A stretch of DNA of 64,000 nt from CAIZGX01 sp046048875 (lineage in GTDB: Bacteria > Bacteroidota > Bacteroidia > Flavobacteriales_D > Sanyastnellaceae): NCBI GenBank assembly GCA_046048875.1, contig JBJOFG010000002.1, positions 293,791-357,790 on the forward strand. The letters are read 5' to 3'. Position 1 is the first letter of the stretch, and every line of letters starts with the position of its first letter. Positions 11,001-19,528 of the stretch are shown one piece after another. Under the pieces are notes generated by a model. That model was given only the letters and a program-made list of their open reading frames with translations, did no database searches and was not told where the DNA came from. Both the position numbers and the translations under genes were made by a program.

Positions 11001-11085
11001 CTGTAATTTTTCCTCTTAATGTTCCTTGCGCGTTTGAAGCAAGGACAGCTAGGAAAAGAAAAAGAACCGCAAAAAAGTTTTTCAT
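8032..11085 (-). CDS. TonB-dependent outer-membrane receptor
   Basis: The start is the ATG at 11085 (MKNFFAVLFLF); a longer reading would need a GTG two codons upstream. The 1017-residue product has a signal peptide and a carboxypeptidase-like regulatory domain (about 20-105, GTLRGKITDEKGENMYGV). A plug domain follows (about 120-230, with ITVRGIGDRYVRTTLNGSR), then a 22-strand type barrel ending in FRYGTNFLVSFAYKL. It resembles the TonB-dependent receptors with a 'GDRY' plug that are often not paired with SusD. Flanking EKYY-domain genes on both sides suggest it works with them, but no cargo can be named. No SusD homologue is adjacent. Confidence 0.9.
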   Translation of the reverse strand: MKNFFAVLFLFLAVLASNAQGTLRGKITDEKGENMYGVIVRAVENESVITQSDFDGAFSLKLPDSKIYTLNFIIMGYQTLEEKIQLNGGNTINKEYTLVSSASIMKGMDVVAKRVKANDGYMEKMKMNSAVTLDFISAEVMKKTGDANVVNAIARVSGVSTNGGLITVRGIGDRYVRTTLNGSRIPTLDPLTNNIKLDIFPSSLVDNIVISKTQSADLPGDWAGAYISVETKDYPDKLAVNIESQFGYNAQTTFKNFITSDRSSTDWLGFDNGLRIRDNDNLTVPNLDPSTYQQMVALGLGDYFAQQGIHGWNDGDAQGDAYFRLGLVQLGLLSPAQFNDPTAFANARAQYNSTYKPQAFDLINPNGTDYNNGFNNNWNTRFRRAPINFSQSFSIGDQKTLFGKELGFIFGFKYGSAVRYDPNGISQRVGDETLGYLFERQDNAIISRETNSISALINLAYKLNKNNKVSLLFMPNIIGNNDVASFEEMPQGLVNQEAAIFKNIFYEQRKQLIYQYSSQHYIPSLKLKLDVNASYTDGSSIAPDFKATQYLRFLDYNTVTGYEFAPTAGEGIRRYDRFLDENIFDGRIGFELPIKSKIEGVARKFKFGAATQRNYRKIDNNEYRLFNGNQGVVEPLLDGDLNNYLKPDKFVIQNGTLDYYYMDFDFERNHSFGNSNVDALYGLIDFEINQSLRFSGGVRMEHTDIFTDADSFYELGYGVNDIRRENVGGFALVNAASLDQWNLLPSGSLIYKLKTKKETQSNLRLNYSKSLARPSIRELSDAAIYDNEFRTLIYGNSDLKIVEITNYDFRGEVYFGNGDNVSASVFYKDFRNHIEMGFGGAGITWDNIEQSTVRGIEIEGKKQLGKNFEFRANLTLVKSEAEFVRKDLQIIDGIKVYTIIDTLYRPMFGQAPYLFNSILSYTSDSLGLTATISYNVQGPRLVIAGAVKGRPDVYEIPRHLLDFKISKSLGEHYSASITIRDILNSPVRRSYDLPSGYVDFDRFRYGTNFLVSFAYKL

Positions 11086-11105
11086 GCCCACTCGTTTCTA
11101 GATTC

Positions 11106-12191
11106 TTATTTCTTAACAAATTTCAAGCTGTGAACTTGTCCTTTTCTTTCCAATTGAACGGTGTAGAAACCATTCGGTAAATTCGAAGTGTCAATGGTCT
11201 TCTTCGTGCTCCAATAAACCTCATTCAAAACCACGCGACCTGTCACATCGAAAATATTCATTGTTATTTTGTCCACCTGATTGTTAGACTGAATCAACGT
11301 CAATTCGTTTTCGCAAGGATTTGGGTACGCTGAAAACTCCACGTTAGAAACAACTCCCGTTGATTCCACTAAATCAATTACTGGTGGCAATGAAGTATAA
11401 ATTAATGTTGTATCTACCAATTCTCCTGCTTGTGCAGAGTCTGGAACAAATATTTGGCTTTCACCAGCAACTGGAGTAGAAAGCTGCAAATTCAATCGGA
11501 AACTGAAAACACCATCTGTTGTAAACTGCCCCAACAATACGTGATTGCTTGGTGTTACTCCTTCCATTCCACCTAAGGCTGCAATAGCAGCACCATTCGT
11601 GGTGAAGTCGTTTCCAACGGATTGATCGAAAATATCTAGCTCTGTAGTAATTCCCAATACATTCGGAAGAATTGGAGTACCAGGCATTAATCCGTCTACC
11701 CCATCAATACCTGTAATTGGCAATCCTGCCAAGGCATCGGTGCTCGCCAAAATACCTTGGTTGTTTCCAATGGTTCCATCGGTATCTTCTGTTTTTAAAA
11801 CCCCGCACAAACCGTTTGCAACACCACCAATGGTGAAATAAGAATCAATCAAAGTTGTGTTCTTCTTTGTGTTGTTTACGCTAGTCCCTTGATATACTTT
11901 GAATCCATAATTCGGATCATTGTAAAAGGCTGTAGTCGTATTGACATTCATGGTATGCTGCGGAGACCCAAACAACTGTATCACTTTATAGCCCGGTAGT
12001 AAATTCGCATAGACTCTGTAGGTAACTGACCCAACATGCAAGGGATACATTGCGCCGTTGTCACTGGCGTCTATTGAATCAGCAGCATCTGAAATGTAAT
12101 ATTTTTCAACAACAATTCCCTCCAATCCAATTTGAGAGAACGCCATGTAAGAAGACATCAGCGATGCAATAAGTACTAAGCTTTTTTTCAT
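11106..12191 (-). CDS. EKYY-domain protein with T9SS sorting domain
   Basis: The 361-residue product has a signal peptide (about 1-19). The EKYY domain (about 20-275) shows GLEGIVVEKYYISD, GSVTYRVYANLLPG, TTTAFYNDPNYG, GVLKTEDTDGTIGN and LLGQFTTDGVFSFRLNLQL. A type A T9SS sorting domain covers about 285-361 (FSAYPNPCENELTLIQS...FYTVQLERKGQVHSLKFVKK). It is the closest architectural match to the N-terminal part of the partial gene at 1-2956. It lies 20 bp upstream of the TonB receptor gene and 1 bp downstream of another EKYY gene, so the group looks like one operon. Confidence 0.85.
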   Translation of the reverse strand: MKKSLVLIASLMSSYMAFSQIGLEGIVVEKYYISDAADSIDASDNGAMYPLHVGSVTYRVYANLLPGYKVIQLFGSPQHTMNVNTTTAFYNDPNYGFKVYQGTSVNNTKKNTTLIDSYFTIGGVANGLCGVLKTEDTDGTIGNNQGILASTDALAGLPITGIDGVDGLMPGTPILPNVLGITTELDIFDQSVGNDFTTNGAAIAALGGMEGVTPSNHVLLGQFTTDGVFSFRLNLQLSTPVAGESQIFVPDSAQAGELVDTTLIYTSLPPVIDLVESTGVVSNVEFSAYPNPCENELTLIQSNNQVDKITMNIFDVTGRVVLNEVYWSTKKTIDTSNLPNGFYTVQLERKGQVHSLKFVKK

Positions 12192-12192
12192 C

Positions 12193-13038
12193 TTATTTAT
12201 TTTTATTTTTTTTATTCTTTTTACTGTCTGAATTGTATATCAAATCTGGGTGTGTCCATTCACCCTCTTCAGTCACTGGATTCTTAGCCACATACTTTTG
12301 AGAAGTACCATTGGGTGCACCAATAAGAACATTCAACTCAAAGGATAAATTTCCTTTTGTAGTAAATTGACCAATAAGAACGCAATTCGACGAGAGTGAA
12401 TCAGCTCCCACAGAACCTTTTCCAAGACACGCCCAAGCGCCATTATCAGTGTATATTCTTTTTTCAGAAGTAGTAGTTCCGATAACCTTTGATAAGAAAT
12501 CCATTTGAAAGAAAGTAGGAACAGGTAACACAGCAGAACGCTTCATGCCGTCAATTTCATAAAGCGGAACAAATTTCTTTTTGCCTTTGAAATAACCTTT
12601 TTCAAAAACAATAAAATCATCACTTATCGTATCGTCGTATCCTTTCAAAATACCCAAATGCCCCTCAGCACATGCTCCGACAGAAAGCCAAGAATCAAGC
12701 AAAGCAATGTTCTTTTTATAGGTTCGCTCGGGAATGATATTCGGTTGAATATTTCCTGTTTCTAAGTGATTGTAAAAATTCTCGGAAGACTCAATAATTA
12801 GGGGATGATTTGGTGTTCCGTATGCCGCTTGAAAACGAAAGCCTGGTTTTAAATCGACGTATATCCGATAGGTTACGCTGCCTTCAGGCAAATCTCCACT
12901 GTACAATTTCCCTGCGTTGTCGGCCTCGGTTGAGACATAAAATTTCTCTACAATAATGCCCTCTAAACCATCTTGCGTGAAACCTTTAAAACCCAAGAGC
13001 AAGGCGAATAATATTGTAGGAAATTTTAGTGTCTTCAT
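12193..13038 (-). CDS. EKYY-domain secreted protein without sorting domain
   Basis: The ATG at 13038 (MKTLKFPTIL) is preferred, because reading further upstream needs a TTG. The 281-residue product has a signal peptide (about 1-21) and one EKYY domain: GLEGIIVEKFYVS, GSVTYRIYVDLKPG, GILKGYDDTISDD, VLIGQFTTKGNLSFELNVLIG. It ends in a lysine/asparagine tail (SDSKKNKKNKNK) where its paralogues have a T9SS sorting domain. It therefore probably defines the minimal domain length of about 255 residues, and may stay periplasmic or be exported without anchoring. It is the first gene of the minus-strand cluster. Confidence 0.82.
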   Translation of the reverse strand: MKTLKFPTILFALLLGFKGFTQDGLEGIIVEKFYVSTEADNAGKLYSGDLPEGSVTYRIYVDLKPGFRFQAAYGTPNHPLIIESSENFYNHLETGNIQPNIIPERTYKKNIALLDSWLSVGACAEGHLGILKGYDDTISDDFIVFEKGYFKGKKKFVPLYEIDGMKRSAVLPVPTFFQMDFLSKVIGTTTSEKRIYTDNGAWACLGKGSVGADSLSSNCVLIGQFTTKGNLSFELNVLIGAPNGTSQKYVAKNPVTEEGEWTHPDLIYNSDSKKNKKNKNK

Positions 13039-13152
13039 AACCCAATCAAACTTGTGCAAGATTAGTTTGCGAAGAGAAAATTGATATTAAAACAAGGTTA
13101 TGATAAACGAAAACAATAACGCATTGTGTAACCGTATTGTTAAGAACGGAAA

Positions 13153-13171
13153 CGGCCTCATAGAGAGGCCG
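13153..13171 (-). terminator. Stem-loop after the 1421-residue T9SS gene
   Basis: Arms CGGCCTC (13153-13159) and GAGGCCG (13165-13171) pair perfectly around a 5-base loop. On the minus strand the stem is followed by a T-rich stretch (TTTCCGTTCTT). It lies 22 bp beyond the stop at 13193, so it fits an intrinsic terminator separating this gene from the EKYY cluster. Confidence 0.65.
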
Positions 13172-13192
13172 CTCACATCAATCAAATTTCAG

Positions 13193-16100
13193 TTATTGCT
13201 TTACGAATGTTTTACGAATTCCGCCAATTCGAACGATGTAGTATCCTGCGGTGAAACTTGATACATCAACAGTATTAATAGTTCCAAAAACACGCTCAGC
13301 CTGAACTAACTCACCAATTCCGTTGTAAATCTCAATGTTCCTTTCATCCTGTTCAGTCCATGAAATGGTTAACTGATCCGAAGCTGGATTTGGGAATAAA
13401 TTAAATGTGAAAGCAGATAACTCTCCGACACCCACATCGCTTGTATTTGGATTGCAATCGTCATCGATTCCGTTTTCCCAAATTTCTGTTGCTGCTGGGT
13501 TCACCAATTCGTTTGTATCGTCGCAATCCTCGCTGTTTGAGACAAATAATTCAGTAGGGTCGATACAAAAGTCTTGGGTATTATTCAAATCACCATAAGT
13601 ATCTCCGTCGGCATCTGCGAAATAAGTTGCAAACGTCAAACCATTATCTACTTCTCCGTTGCAATCGTCATCAATGTCGTTACACACCTCAGAAGCTCCA
13701 GTATTTACCGAGAAGTTCATGTCGTTACAATCCAGAGAATTGTCCACATATCCCGCCGGTGTTGCACATGCAAATTCAACGAAATCATCCGTACCAAAAC
13801 CATCTTGATCAAAATCGTAAAAGTAATTGCTGAACAACAACCCTTCATCGATTTGTCCGTTGCAATTCTCATCGGCATTATTACAAACTTCTGAAGCACT
13901 TTCATTAATCGAGAAATTTGCATCGTTACAATCGGTTGAGTTCGTTACATATCCCGCTGGCTGAACACATGTAATCGTCAGGGCATTCAAATCACCGAAT
14001 CCATCGCCGTCAGCATCGAAATAAAAATTCTCATTCGCTATGGTTGTTACAACCAATGTATCTGAATCTTGACATCCGAGTGCATTGGTTCCAATCACTG
14101 CAATTTCTTCTGTCATATTTACAATTACACCATAGGTGTTGAAAACACCATTGCTCCATACATAGTCCGTTGCTCCAGTCGCATTGAATTCAACATATGT
14201 TCCTTCGCAAACTGTAACATCGGCACCTGCGTATACAACAGGAAGTTCATTCACCTGAACATTCCACTCTTCTGTTGACTCGCAACCGAATTCATTGATT
14301 CCGACAACAGAGTACACTTCAGAAATCGTTGGTGTAATGGAAGAACCGTTCGGAAGAGTTCCATTCCAAACAAGACTTTCAGCACCTTGTGCACTCAATT
14401 GAATTTCATCTCCTAAACAAATTGAAGCATCTGCTGGAACAGTCAGAACGGGCAATGCATGAATGGTTACAACGATATCGCTGTATGAATGACTACATTG
14501 AAAATTGGAGTTTGAAACTTCTAAATGGTATACACCACTCTCAGTAGCAGAAATAGTGTCGGCGTTCATCATTCCAAAAGCCTGACCATCTTTGAACCAC
14601 TGAGCACTAACATCCGTACCCAATGTTGCGGACAATTCAATCGATTCTCCGAAGCAAGCCGAAGTACTCGCTGGAGTTGTAACAACCGCTGAAAGAGAGG
14701 CGCAAGTATTCGCTGCAAAAATTGATAAAGTGCTACTCACTTCATTCGCAAGAATTACAATGGCTTGTCCGTTTGGAGAATCCTCTGCCGATATGAAAAT
14801 AATTCCTTCAGCACCCAAATCCGGGCCACTTCCAGCGAGCGTTCTGTTGTTTACGTATGTGACAAAAACTGGGGCATTTGGATTTTCCACATTGAAGACC
14901 ATACATCCACCCACGCGTTCTAATGCAATAAATGCATAGTGTATGCCGTCTATTTCTGCAACGGTTACTCCTTCTGGCTCCGGGCCTTTATCGTCACTTC
15001 TATTCTTAGAAATAGCAGCTCCTGCGGCATTTGAAGCATTAAAGTATGACGCAGTTAATGGAGAGTTTGCAGTAATTTTTTCAAACAAATCTTTTGAATC
15101 GAATACCAGCTCATTTGTCTCTGCATTGCGAATGGTGAACGAACGAGAGCCCATTACATGCAACTCATCGTAATCGCCATCTCCGTCTGTATCTCCTGAA
15201 TATTTCAAGGCACTTAGTCTTCCTAAAAATCTATTGTTTCTTAAGATAGACGCCTGTGGAAATGCAACGGGATCAAGGTTATTAAAGACTGATGAAGAAA
15301 TTCTATTGGCATCTATTACAGAACCAAACTCTCTTGAATCACCTTCGTTCGCCATGAATACATATCCATTTCCATTTATGGTAGAATAAGAAATTGCATC
15401 GGGCATGTATACACCGCGAATAGGAATTCCAGATGTATTCAATATTGCACCACTTTGATCTGAAGCATCCAACGAGTTTCCAGATTCTTCAGAATAATCT
15501 GCAAATCCCAAAGGACGAATAGATTCAATGGTGTTCGTTAATAAATCAACAACCAAAATGGCATTGTTCTCTTGTAATGTTATGTATGCTTTGGTGTTGT
15601 CGTCTGAGACAGCAACATATTCTGGTTCTAGATCTTGAGCAACCGTTGCTGAAGTTGAAAATATTCTTATACCCTGTGCACGAAGAGCTACTTCTTGTCC
15701 GTTGAATTGGGTCAATGAAATTTGCGTTGCATTTGCATTTGTCAGATTCGCAATACCTCCACTAATGTCTACAACAGTTATTGAACCTTCTGGGTCAATT
15801 GAGTAAGTAGAATTCGGCTCTCCTTCATTCGCTGTGATAACTTTCGTGTAATCCTTAGAGAATGTAATCATGTCAGGCATTGCGCCAGCAATTACTTCAT
15901 TTACATAGATACCATCTGGATTGAAGAACACAATTTTCCCATTTTCTTGAGCATTCGAATTCTCGATTGCAACAGCTACAATTCCGTCATGAACGGCAAT
16001 AGAATTAATATTACCATACGGAGTCATATCAATTGAAGAAATCAAGACCGGAGCAGCAGGATTGGCAAAGTCTACAATATCCATCTTTGCAGCAACGCTG

Positions 16101-17458
16101 TTTGCAATGAATAAGCGTTGCGTTAATCTGCAATGGGCAACGATTTCAGCAGAGTTGATACCAGAAGCTCCATTAGAAAAACTTGAAAGCAAATTCAAAT
16201 TCAATTCGTTTGTTGAAGGGATGTCATTAACCTCATTGTCTTTAATGAATATAATTCTGTAGTTATTTGACGCATGAACAACCCCATTGCTTGACGAGAG
16301 AATTCTAACAATTATACGTTCCGCATTTTCAATCACCGAATCATCAATGATGGAAACCGAATGATTCACTACTCCGTTCGTAAGTGGCTCAATTACTAAA
16401 GAGTCTATCCACGTAAAATCAGAACCGACAGTAGCATTGGAATAAACAGAAAGTTCAAATTGAACATTAATAGGTAATGCATTTGCGTTCGTCACAGATA
16501 CAGGAATTGAAACCAAGCCCGCGTTTTCATTTACTTGAATGAAATTGGAAGCCGATGCAATACTTATTTCCGCTTGAGGACAGCCAACGTTAATTAACCC
16601 ATCGCAGTTATCGTCAATTAAATTCAAACAATTCTCAGATGCTCCAGGAGAAATGGCCGCAGCGTTGTCGTCACAATCTGTGTTTGAAAGAACGAAACCG
16701 ATTACCGCTGAACAGCTTACAACAGAAGAATCTAAAGTTCCATAACCATCTGCATCTTGGTCAAGGTAATATGTTTGACCGTATGTGCATGAATTATCAT
16801 TTGTTGTAGCTGAAGAATTGTAATTACAAGCTACAGCGTCCATACATCCTGAGACTGGATTCAAGGGTTGAATAGATGTTCTTGGAGAACCAACATTCAT
16901 TGCTGCATCGGCACTATTTACAGTTACTTGACTTTGAATTGTTCCTAAGACACTCACTAATCCAACATTGGCAGCACCTACATACATCGGATCGAAGTTT
17001 CCTGCAATATCATAACCCCAATAAAAAGAGGATCCTGCTGTTGCAGCGCCAAAACTTACGCGCCAAACTTCTGTTCCGCTAGCATTAAAAACAATTACCC
17101 CATCTCCCGAAGAAGAAAGACCAATTCCACTACCCGTATAAGTTCCTACTTGGACAGTCTCTGCCAAACCCCAGAACGTTCTGAACGTCGAAGCATATGC
17201 AGCACTGGCGTTCTCACAAAACATTACTCGCTCATTTGGAGCAATGGATGTGACTCCATTCAACAAAACAGACGTTGCAAAATTGAACGAATTATCGTCC
17301 ACCTTCCAGCCCGTAATATCAATAGCTGTGCTCCCGTAATTCGTCAATTCGAACCAATCAGATGTTCCACCGCTCGACATCACTTCAGTAATACGAACTT
17401 GCGATTGAAGAGATAAGGAGCATACCAACAGAAGTAACCCCAATAAAAACTTTTTCAT
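13193..17458 (-). CDS. Multidomain T9SS protein: LTD, MopE repeats, Calx-beta, choice-of-anchor I
   Basis: The start is the ATG at 17458 (MKKFLLGLLLL), which gives 1421 residues and a clear signal peptide. In order: a lamin-tail (LTD) domain (about 20-140, SGGTSDWFELTNYGS); a GCMDAVACNYN linker and a MopE repeat (DADGYG...DNCDG) near 200-290; a Calx-beta-like domain (about 290-400); a choice-of-anchor I propeller-like region (about 410-905, with ANEGEPNSTY and EPEGVTVAEI); Ig/PKD-like modules (about 920-1130); three more MopE repeats; and a type A T9SS sorting domain (LFPNPASDQLTISW...). Choice-of-anchor I proteins resemble phytase/esterase-like surface proteins. A structural, adhesive or phosphate-related surface role is possible, but no active site is proven. 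Confidence 0.88.
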   Translation of the reverse strand: MKKFLLGLLLLVCSLSLQSQVRITEVMSSGGTSDWFELTNYGSTAIDITGWKVDDNSFNFATSVLLNGVTSIAPNERVMFCENASAAYASTFRTFWGLAETVQVGTYTGSGIGLSSSGDGVIVFNASGTEVWRVSFGAATAGSSFYWGYDIAGNFDPMYVGAANVGLVSVLGTIQSQVTVNSADAAMNVGSPRTSIQPLNPVSGCMDAVACNYNSSATTNDNSCTYGQTYYLDQDADGYGTLDSSVVSCSAVIGFVLSNTDCDDNAAAISPGASENCLNLIDDNCDGLINVGCPQAEISIASASNFIQVNENAGLVSIPVSVTNANALPINVQFELSVYSNATVGSDFTWIDSLVIEPLTNGVVNHSVSIIDDSVIENAERIIVRILSSSNGVVHASNNYRIIFIKDNEVNDIPSTNELNLNLLSSFSNGASGINSAEIVAHCRLTQRLFIANSVAAKMDIVDFANPAAPVLISSIDMTPYGNINSIAVHDGIVAVAIENSNAQENGKIVFFNPDGIYVNEVIAGAMPDMITFSKDYTKVITANEGEPNSTYSIDPEGSITVVDISGGIANLTNANATQISLTQFNGQEVALRAQGIRIFSTSATVAQDLEPEYVAVSDDNTKAYITLQENNAILVVDLLTNTIESIRPLGFADYSEESGNSLDASDQSGAILNTSGIPIRGVYMPDAISYSTINGNGYVFMANEGDSREFGSVIDANRISSSVFNNLDPVAFPQASILRNNRFLGRLSALKYSGDTDGDGDYDELHVMGSRSFTIRNAETNELVFDSKDLFEKITANSPLTASYFNASNAAGAAISKNRSDDKGPEPEGVTVAEIDGIHYAFIALERVGGCMVFNVENPNAPVFVTYVNNRTLAGSGPDLGAEGIIFISAEDSPNGQAIVILANEVSSTLSIFAANTCASLSAVVTTPASTSACFGESIELSATLGTDVSAQWFKDGQAFGMMNADTISATESGVYHLEVSNSNFQCSHSYSDIVVTIHALPVLTVPADASICLGDEIQLSAQGAESLVWNGTLPNGSSITPTISEVYSVVGINEFGCESTEEWNVQVNELPVVYAGADVTVCEGTYVEFNATGATDYVWSNGVFNTYGVIVNMTEEIAVIGTNALGCQDSDTLVVTTIANENFYFDADGDGFGDLNALTITCVQPAGYVTNSTDCNDANFSINESASEVCNNADENCNGQIDEGLLFSNYFYDFDQDGFGTDDFVEFACATPAGYVDNSLDCNDMNFSVNTGASEVCNDIDDDCNGEVDNGLTFATYFADADGDTYGDLNNTQDFCIDPTELFVSNSEDCDDTNELVNPAATEIWENGIDDDCNPNTSDVGVGELSAFTFNLFPNPASDQLTISWTEQDERNIEIYNGIGELVQAERVFGTINTVDVSSFTAGYYIVRIGGIRKTFVKQ

Positions 17459-17612
17459 GTGAATGATTTTTGTGCAAATCACCACACACCTTGCTATTAA
17501 GAAATTAACTGAAGATAAACGTTACGTCAATTACAACCGACTACTTGTTAATTCAATGTTCAATATGAAAATTCTACGTTATAAAATTGTGCGCGTATCG
17601 TTAAGAAAAAAA

Positions 17613-17685
17613 TACCCCCGCCGTGACTCGAACACGGATTAGCTGTTTAGGAAACGGCCGTTTTATCCTGTTAAACTACAGGGGC
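17613..17685 (-). tRNA. tRNA-Arg (anticodon CCU)
   Basis: A 73-nt cloverleaf reads on the minus strand from G1 at 17685 to the discriminator A at 17613. The acceptor GCCCCTG pairs with CGGGGGT (G1-T72 and T6-G67 wobbles). The D stem is GTTT/AAAC and the T arm CCGTG-TTCGAGT-CACGG. The anticodon loop TTCCTAA gives anticodon CCU (bases 17651-17649), which reads the arginine codon AGG. The anticodon stem has one C-A mismatch (C29-A41). CCA is not encoded. Confidence 0.93.
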
Positions 17686-17750
17686 ATTGATTTAATTACA
17701 AATCTCGATAAAATATAGTTGTCGAAAGTAATTCATCTTATTTTTGATGT

Positions 17751-18500
17751 ATGAAAAAAATAATCTTTCTTGCCCTTGCATGCAGCGCACTTTTTATCTC
17801 TTCATGCCGAAAAGACCTTGGCACGAAGTGTAAATCCTTCACGCGCGTGAGTGTGACAAATATGGTGGGGGACAAAGAATTTCATTTAGATAGTACCTAC
17901 ACGAACGCAGCCGGAGAAGATTATTATGCCTACATGCTCAAGTATTACTTCTCGCACATGGCCTTGGTGAATGAAAACGGTGAGCGTGTTGAGTTGTATG
18001 CCCATGAATTAATAGATCATGCTGTACCTTCTTCAATGCAACTCGATCAAGTTGAAATTCCGGATGGTCACTATACTGCTTTAGAATTCAATTTAGGTGT
18101 TGACTCTCTTCACAACCATACAGGAGATCAAGCCGGAGATTTAGACCCTCTTTATGGAATGATTTGGACCTGGAATACTGGGTACATTTTCTTCAAACAA
18201 GAAGGTTACTTCACTTCAAGCACTTCAGGAACGCAGCAGCCCCTTATTTATCATTACGGGACAGATCGCGCATTGGCTCCAATTACATTGCCAATTGAAT
18301 TGCATGTCGAAGGGAATAAATCTGTGATTCAACTTCAATTCGATTTGGATAAATTGTATAGCAGTCCAAATGTTGTAGCCTTCACCGGAAACAATAATCA
18401 CCAAAGCGTATCGTCTTCTGATATTCCTTGGATTAACATACTCCGCGAAAATTTCCCAAATACCTTCTCTGCGAACGCATACGTATTCATGGAAGAATGA
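17751..18500 (+). CDS. MbnP-like copper-binding lipoprotein
   Basis: The 249-residue product has a lipobox (ISSC, Cys19) and an MbnP-type domain. That domain has an N-terminal strand (FHLDSTYTNAAGEDY), a metal-rich middle (LGVDSLHNHTGDQAGDLDPL) and the conserved aromatic stretch GMIWTWNTGYIFFKQEG. In characterised MbnP a tryptophan is oxidised to kynurenine by the partner diheme enzyme MbnH and then helps bind copper. I infer that one of the Trp residues in the WTW motif has that role here. The stop overlaps the start of the MbnH-like gene by four bases. A copper storage or uptake role in the periplasm is likely but unproven. Confidence 0.82.
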   Translation: MKKIIFLALACSALFISSCRKDLGTKCKSFTRVSVTNMVGDKEFHLDSTYTNAAGEDYYAYMLKYYFSHMALVNENGERVELYAHELIDHAVPSSMQLDQVEIPDGHYTALEFNLGVDSLHNHTGDQAGDLDPLYGMIWTWNTGYIFFKQEGYFTSSTSGTQQPLIYHYGTDRALAPITLPIELHVEGNKSVIQLQFDLDKLYSSPNVVAFTGNNNHQSVSSSDIPWINILRENFPNTFSANAYVFMEE

Positions 18501-19528
18501 AAAAATTAGTTATTGCCTTTGTACTCATCACTCCGTTCATTTTCGTTGCTTGCGACAAAGACGAAGAGGATCAACCCGTTGCTACACCCTATACATTGGT
18601 GATTCCTCAGGGGCTACCGCCGATGAATATTCCTTCAACGAACCCTCTTACCGTTGAAGGGGTTGCGCTTGGAAAACGATTATTTTATGATCCTATTTTA
18701 TCTGGAAACAATACGCAGAGTTGTGCTAGCTGCCACCTCCAAGAATATGGATTTACAGATCCGAATCAATTCAGTACTGGCATAGATGGTATTCAAGGAC
18801 CACGAAATGCAATGCCGCTCATTAACCTCGGTTGGCAAACAAAATTCTTTTGGGACGGCGGTGCAAACGGTTTAGAGAGTCAGGTGATGGGACCAATCAC
18901 GAATCCCATAGAAATGCACGAGACTATGGCCAACGCTGTAGCCAAACTAAACGCACACCCTGAATACCCCGAATTATTCAAAGCAGCATTTGGAAGTTCT
19001 GAAGTGACTTCACAAAACCTTATGCGAGCCATCGCTCAGTTTGAGCGAACCCTTATTTCAGGGAATTCCAAATACGACCAGTATTTGCGCGGAGAGGCCC
19101 TTCTTACCCCGCAAGAGCTCAGCGGAAAGGCTTTGTTTGAGGATATGGATAAAGGAGACTGTGTTCACTGTCATTCAGCGGGATCTACCTTTAGCGATTT
19201 CGAATTCAGAAATACAGGACTCGACAGCATTCCTGTTGACGAAGGAAGATATTTAATCACATTCAACCCAAGTGATCGTGGAAAATTCAAGACCCCATCA
19301 CTTAGAAATATCGAGTTAACAGGACCATATATGCACGATGGCCGTTTTCAAACATTACTTGAATGTGTTGAACACTACAACACAGGTTTCCGCTACACAG
19401 AAAACCTCGATCCGAATTTATTCTTCGCTGTGAAAGGAAGATTATCTCAGCAAGAAATGGAAGACATTGTTGCCTTCTTGAAGACATTAACAGACATGGA
19501 GTTCGTCAACAATCCCGACTTCCATTAA
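18497..19528 (+). CDS. Diheme cytochrome c peroxidase-like protein (MauG/MbnH family)
   Basis: The 343-residue lipoprotein (lipobox FVAC, Cys19) has two c-type haem sites: CASCH at 76-80 and CVHCH at 221-225. It keeps the GPYMHDGRF motif of the bacterial cytochrome c peroxidase/MauG family. The size and two-haem layout fit the family. Coupling by a four-base overlap to an MbnP-like gene indicates an MbnH-type role, namely modifying a tryptophan of MbnP to kynurenine, rather than peroxide detoxification. This assignment rests on context, because MbnH and ordinary peroxidases share these motifs. Its 3' end overlaps the convergent gene by four bases. Confidence 0.87.
   Translation: MKKLVIAFVLITPFIFVACDKDEEDQPVATPYTLVIPQGLPPMNIPSTNPLTVEGVALGKRLFYDPILSGNNTQSCASCHLQEYGFTDPNQFSTGIDGIQGPRNAMPLINLGWQTKFFWDGGANGLESQVMGPITNPIEMHETMANAVAKLNAHPEYPELFKAAFGSSEVTSQNLMRAIAQFERTLISGNSKYDQYLRGEALLTPQELSGKALFEDMDKGDCVHCHSAGSTFSDFEFRNTGLDSIPVDEGRYLITFNPSDRGKFKTPSLRNIELTGPYMHDGRFQTLLECVEHYNTGFRYTENLDPNLFFAVKGRLSQQEMEDIVAFLKTLTDMEFVNNPDFH

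Noticed and set aside
8032..11085. SusC of a SusCD pair
   Set aside because: No SusD-like lipoprotein is adjacent. The FISUMP and EKYY proteins do not resemble SusD.
13574..13894. Open frames antisense to the MopE repeats
   Set aside because: They follow the repeat structure of the coding strand, have no ribosome-binding context or family signature, and overlap a clear T9SS gene.
18497..19528. Plain peroxide-detoxifying cytochrome c peroxidase
   Set aside because: Motifs allow it, but translational coupling to an MbnP-like gene makes an MbnH-type role more likely. It is not excluded.
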